From contig USCT01000043.1 in assembly GCA_900553185.1 (NCBI GenBank), positions 1 through 7,317 on the forward strand: a stretch of DNA of 7,317 bases, in the 5' to 3' direction. The position numbers and the translations under genes were made by a program. Below, one piece after another: positions 4,493 to 7,317 of this stretch. The notes beneath the pieces are model-generated. The model did no database searches. It worked only from the letters and a program-made list of their open reading frames with translations, and had not been told where the DNA came from. This DNA is from an uncultured Bacteroides sp. (lineage in GTDB: Bacteria; Bacteroidota; Bacteroidia; Bacteroidales; Bacteroidaceae). The first letter of the stretch is position 1; every line of letters starts with the position of its first letter.

Positions 4493-7258
4493 TTAATTGT
4501 TAAAAAGTCCATATTGGGAAAAGAAGTTCTCTTCCTTCATATTTTTCTCTTCGTCTTTTTTCAGAGGAAAGAGTCCACACGATTCAGTATCTTTCACATA
4601 TTGAAGCTCATCGTATGCTCCATTGGTTTCCACGACTCCGCATTCCAACTGTTTCTTTCGGTAAATGACTGATAGTCTCAGTTCCTCTACGATATTATCC
4701 CGATTCTCAGGAGTTATCTGCGTGCAATGCCGTCCTTTGAAAACCTCTTTGCTATAGAGACGGGCTTCAGGCATGAGAAAGTAAGCCACCCGTCTTACCT
4801 CGTTCCTTTCTTTCTGTCCGAGCATAATCCGGTAGAGTTCCAACTGTACCGAGCGATTGTTCTCCAGTTTATCCTGATATCCTTTTGCCCAAGTTGTCCA
4901 TTTGAAGTCGAACACTACAGGATATCCTTCTGCATCTTCGAGTGTCATATCGATGAATCCCAGTACATCACGTTCTCCTTCATTTTCTTCTTTATCGAAA
5001 GCATCCGGAAGGCCCAATTTCAACTTGGCCTGAACATACTGCTCGCAGCCAGTTACCTTAAGGTCATTATTCTTGAGTATTTCCAAAAGAATGTCCAGAC
5101 AAATGCGAAGCTGTTCATGCAGAAGTTTCTCTTTCAGCCTGTTCTCTGCCAACTGCAGGATTGCCCCTTTTGCTTCGATTACCTTTATGTATGCTGCATC
5201 ATAGTCCTCCATGCGTAAGGCTATTTCCTCGGGTGTAGCATACCGTTTACCCTCAGCAGGACTGAACAATGCCTCAATCACTGCATGAGCCACATTACCC
5301 ATGGTAGTCTTTACATCGGCCATCTGAGCCTTACCATCGGCAGTGATGTTCAGTATTCTTTCCATCAGATAGTCAAACGGATGTTCCACCAGTGTAGCAA
5401 TACTTGTCGGACTCAGATGGTCCGGCCATTTCAGTTTATCGGCATATTCAAACTTTAGCTCTGCTGCCACACCGCCATTCTCAACAATTTCCACTTCGGT
5501 CATGTTGTCGGTATCAATTTCAGGTGTAAGAATAAACTTTTCCATATTTTCCACCTGTTGCTCCAGACGGACAATCAGCGGATGCTTTAAGGTCTTCTCT
5601 CCACCTCTTGTTTTGCATACTACCAGAATGAGCCGGTCTTCAGTCATGCGAAGTGGTGTCATTCGCATGTGTTCATGATAACGACCTTCATCGGCTTCAT
5701 TCCATGGAACTATACAGTGCTGTTCTGTCAGTTTTCTCTTCTCTGAAGGATAGAGGAATGCGCATTCCTGAGTATGCCCGTCATCTCCTTCAACCCCCAA
5801 CCAGACAGTTCTTTTAGCTACTGTAGCTATCTTAGAAGGAGAATCTACTACTATTCTGCAACCACGTTCAGCCGCAGCATTAGTATATGAACCCTTCTCA
5901 TAGATGGAACTAATCCATGAGTCTATAATCTTATAGTCGATTGTTGGGCTATCGACGGTACCTAACAGAATATGCAGCGCATCACACATGCTTGCCACTG
6001 TCATCAGTTGTTCTATCCACTGAACGCTATTAGGATCTTCCTCCATAAGATGGGCACGTTGACGTGACCAGGCAGACAGTTCGCTTACAAAAAGACGTAC
6101 ATTATCCGTCCTGATTCCTTTTACGCTTTCCAATGGAGGCAGGAAGATTTTTGCCATCCACTGACGCTTCTTGTAGTCTTTCTCTCGTATTTTCTGCCGC
6201 TCGTCTTCCGGCAATGCTTTCTGTTCCCCGTTGAGATAGATGAACTTGCCATCTATATAATCCTTGACCAGTTGCCTGCAGGCGCTGTTTCTGTAACCTC
6301 CTTCGGCAACAATTGATTCTGCAAGTTTTGAGCGAAAGAATCTGTCTATAGGATGCAATGGCATGTTTAGCCATTCAATCAATGTATTTACATTAAGCGG
6401 AGAAGAAAACATTCCGAGCCCCATCACAAACATCTGTGTCAACTGAGGAATACAATCGGCAGCCACACTACCGGTCATTGGTTGATTCATCAGCGTTAGC
6501 CAGTTGTCCATTTGTTTGTTGTCGGCATTTATCCATACATCTACGTCATCCATTTTTTGGTATGACAGATATTCGCATGCTGCACGTTCGTCGGGAAACT
6601 GATAAACAAGCAGCGAAGTGTCATTTTCATCCAGTTTAATTTTACCTTGTTGACCTTCTGTAATCAAGCGGCGCACCCTACTCAGGTTGTTTCCCATATT
6701 ATCAGCTTCAGGAATCAGTTCAATCTTAGCACCCTGCCGTTCCAAGACAGAAATCAAGGTAGAGACTGACGGTTTAAGCAGGTTCTTTTCACAAGCGAGC
6801 TGCAGAGTCATTTCAGAGCAGTCCAGTTTTTGGGACATCACCTGTTCAGCGACAGTATGAAGTCTTTCTGTCATATCTCTACCATTCTTCTGGCAAAAGT
6901 ACTTCTCTACACCAATTAACACAGAGAGACGGTCGCTGATATCAGCCCCATTGAATTTCCAATCGGCAGAACGAAGTTCGTCACGCCATCCCAACATTGA
7001 TTTAGCCGTGCTGAGACCTGCTGCCCTGAATGACCTGGCCATCACATTATCTGGATATTCACTCATATACTTGCTTACAGCGTCATAATAATGAGCCATA
7101 CGCTCATGTAGGGGAATTTCTTCATAATGAAGTCCCAAACGAAACTCAAGCAAGTCTATCAGACCAACCGTACTGGTCACCATAGTGTCCATCATTACAC
7201 CATCCCCTGTAAAGATTTGTCCGAAGTATTCTGGTGAAAATAATATCTTCATAAGCAT
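4493..7258 (-). CDS. AddB-like PD-(D/E)XK nuclease, partner of the AddA-like helicase
   Basis: The 921-residue protein has a long N-terminal region resembling the inactive helicase half of AddB, and a C-terminal RecB/Cas4-type nuclease that would cut the opposite DNA strand to AddA. The nuclease shows the entry motif LSPTSIATLVEHPFDYL around 613-630, GNVAH (654-658, His658), Asp770 in GFIDM, Asp784-Phe-Lys786 in VVFDFKW and QLELY (805-809), all expected residues. Two features are unlike classical AddB. No Walker A is seen near the N-terminus (the best stretch, around FGQIFTGDGVMM, lacks GKT). The Fe-S cluster cysteines are missing: His626 stands where the 'CPF' Cys would be, and the C-terminus has only isolated Cys873 and Cys894 with no CxxC. 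It is also shorter than Bacillus AddB (about 1170 aa). An in-frame TAA at 7273-7271 precedes the ATG, so the gene is complete; Met3 (7252) is an alternative start. Family is fairly sure, biological role inferred. Confidence 0.82.
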   Translation of the reverse strand: MLMKILFSPEYFGQIFTGDGVMMDTMVTSTVGLIDLLEFRLGLHYEEIPLHERMAHYYDAVSKYMSEYPDNVMARSFRAAGLSTAKSMLGWRDELRSADWKFNGADISDRLSVLIGVEKYFCQKNGRDMTERLHTVAEQVMSQKLDCSEMTLQLACEKNLLKPSVSTLISVLERQGAKIELIPEADNMGNNLSRVRRLITEGQQGKIKLDENDTSLLVYQFPDERAACEYLSYQKMDDVDVWINADNKQMDNWLTLMNQPMTGSVAADCIPQLTQMFVMGLGMFSSPLNVNTLIEWLNMPLHPIDRFFRSKLAESIVAEGGYRNSACRQLVKDYIDGKFIYLNGEQKALPEDERQKIREKDYKKRQWMAKIFLPPLESVKGIRTDNVRLFVSELSAWSRQRAHLMEEDPNSVQWIEQLMTVASMCDALHILLGTVDSPTIDYKIIDSWISSIYEKGSYTNAAAERGCRIVVDSPSKIATVAKRTVWLGVEGDDGHTQECAFLYPSEKRKLTEQHCIVPWNEADEGRYHEHMRMTPLRMTEDRLILVVCKTRGGEKTLKHPLIVRLEQQVENMEKFILTPEIDTDNMTEVEIVENGGVAAELKFEYADKLKWPDHLSPTSIATLVEHPFDYLMERILNITADGKAQMADVKTTMGNVAHAVIEALFSPAEGKRYATPEEIALRMEDYDAAYIKVIEAKGAILQLAENRLKEKLLHEQLRICLDILLEILKNNDLKVTGCEQYVQAKLKLGLPDAFDKEENEGERDVLGFIDMTLEDAEGYPVVFDFKWTTWAKGYQDKLENNRSVQLELYRIMLGQKERNEVRRVAYFLMPEARLYSKEVFKGRHCTQITPENRDNIVEELRLSVIYRKKQLECGVVETNGAYDELQYVKDTESCGLFPLKKDEEKNMKEENFFSQYGLFNN

Positions 7259-7317
7259 GTATATTAGACTTTATATAGATTAATTTATTATATGACTCAT
7301 TTTGTGCGTGATTCTGA
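7259..7317 (-). other. AT-rich leader upstream of the helicase-nuclease operon
   Basis: These bases are strongly AT-rich (for example TATATAGATTAATTTATTATAT at about 7272-7293, read in parts) and hold an in-frame stop at 7273-7271 just before the AddB-like start. No TAnnTTTG box is seen on the minus strand, so the promoter is either weak, of another type, or beyond the window. No upstream gene of the operon reaches into the window. Confidence 0.4.

Noticed and set aside
4727..5218. 163-codon plus-strand frame inside the AddB-like gene
   Set aside because: It is antisense to the conserved nuclease domain, rich in Phe/Ile/Cys, and has no family resemblance, so it is a shadow of the real gene.
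7297..7304. Plus-strand TCATTTTG as a possible -7 box for a rightward gene beyond the window
   Set aside because: It misses the A of TAnnTTTG and has no -33 partner; a 7/8 match in AT-rich DNA is weak and no gene is visible to the right.
7259..7317. Inverted repeat or attachment site in the AT-rich leader
   Set aside because: The partial symmetry (TATATA ... TTATAT) is what AT-rich sequence gives by chance, and no matching copy is seen at the other end of the operon.
1..7317. CRISPR array, tRNA, rRNA or insertion sequence
   Set aside because: No regularly spaced repeats, no cloverleaf-like element, and no transposase or terminal inverted repeats were found on either strand.

Overview
The window looks like chromosomal DNA of a gut Bacteroidales bacterium (Bacteroides, Phocaeicola or a close relative). 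The evidence is a Bacteroidetes-type HU-related DNA-binding protein with a tiny ORF just downstream, TAnnTTTG-type -7 promoter boxes, AT-rich leaders without a strong Shine-Dalgarno sequence, and an intergenic T-tract/A-tract hairpin followed by a GC-rich module, which I recall as a recurring Bacteroides-type intergenic sequence.

Left part (1-1207): a minus-strand operon with the HU-family gene (148-585), a 35-codon small ORF (23-130) and possibly the first codons of another gene (11-1, running off the edge). It diverges from a plus-strand gene of unknown function (884-1207). The roughly 300-base space between them carries a promoter box for each direction, a direct repeat of ATCCGCAT with exactly 10-base spacing where the HU promoter's -33 box should be, and a short hairpin. 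This part is GC-rich in places (42 of 60 bases in 301-360).

Middle (1208-1324): a hairpin with 13-bp arms plus a GC-rich module that ends one base from the stop codon of the next gene. It separates the plus-strand gene from the convergent minus-strand operon.

Right part (1325-7317): a two-gene minus-strand operon. The first gene (4493-7258) encodes an AddB-like protein with an apparently dead helicase-like region and an intact RecB-type nuclease domain. The second (1325-4486), 6 bases downstream, encodes an AddA-like UvrD-family helicase with a C-terminal RecB-type nuclease. Together they should form a two-nuclease, one-motor helicase-nuclease complex acting on DNA ends. It looks divergent from classical AddAB: the AddB-like partner has no Walker A and no iron-sulfur cysteines. 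The operon is more AT-rich (25 GC of 60 in 2881-2940) than the HU region. I infer an accessory, possibly horizontally acquired, DNA-end processing or defence module, but the sequence alone does not prove this.

The most unusual local feature is a run of eight G in the coding strand of the AddA-like gene, placed between the last helicase motif and the nuclease domain. Slippage by one base in either direction would give a helicase lacking its nuclease.
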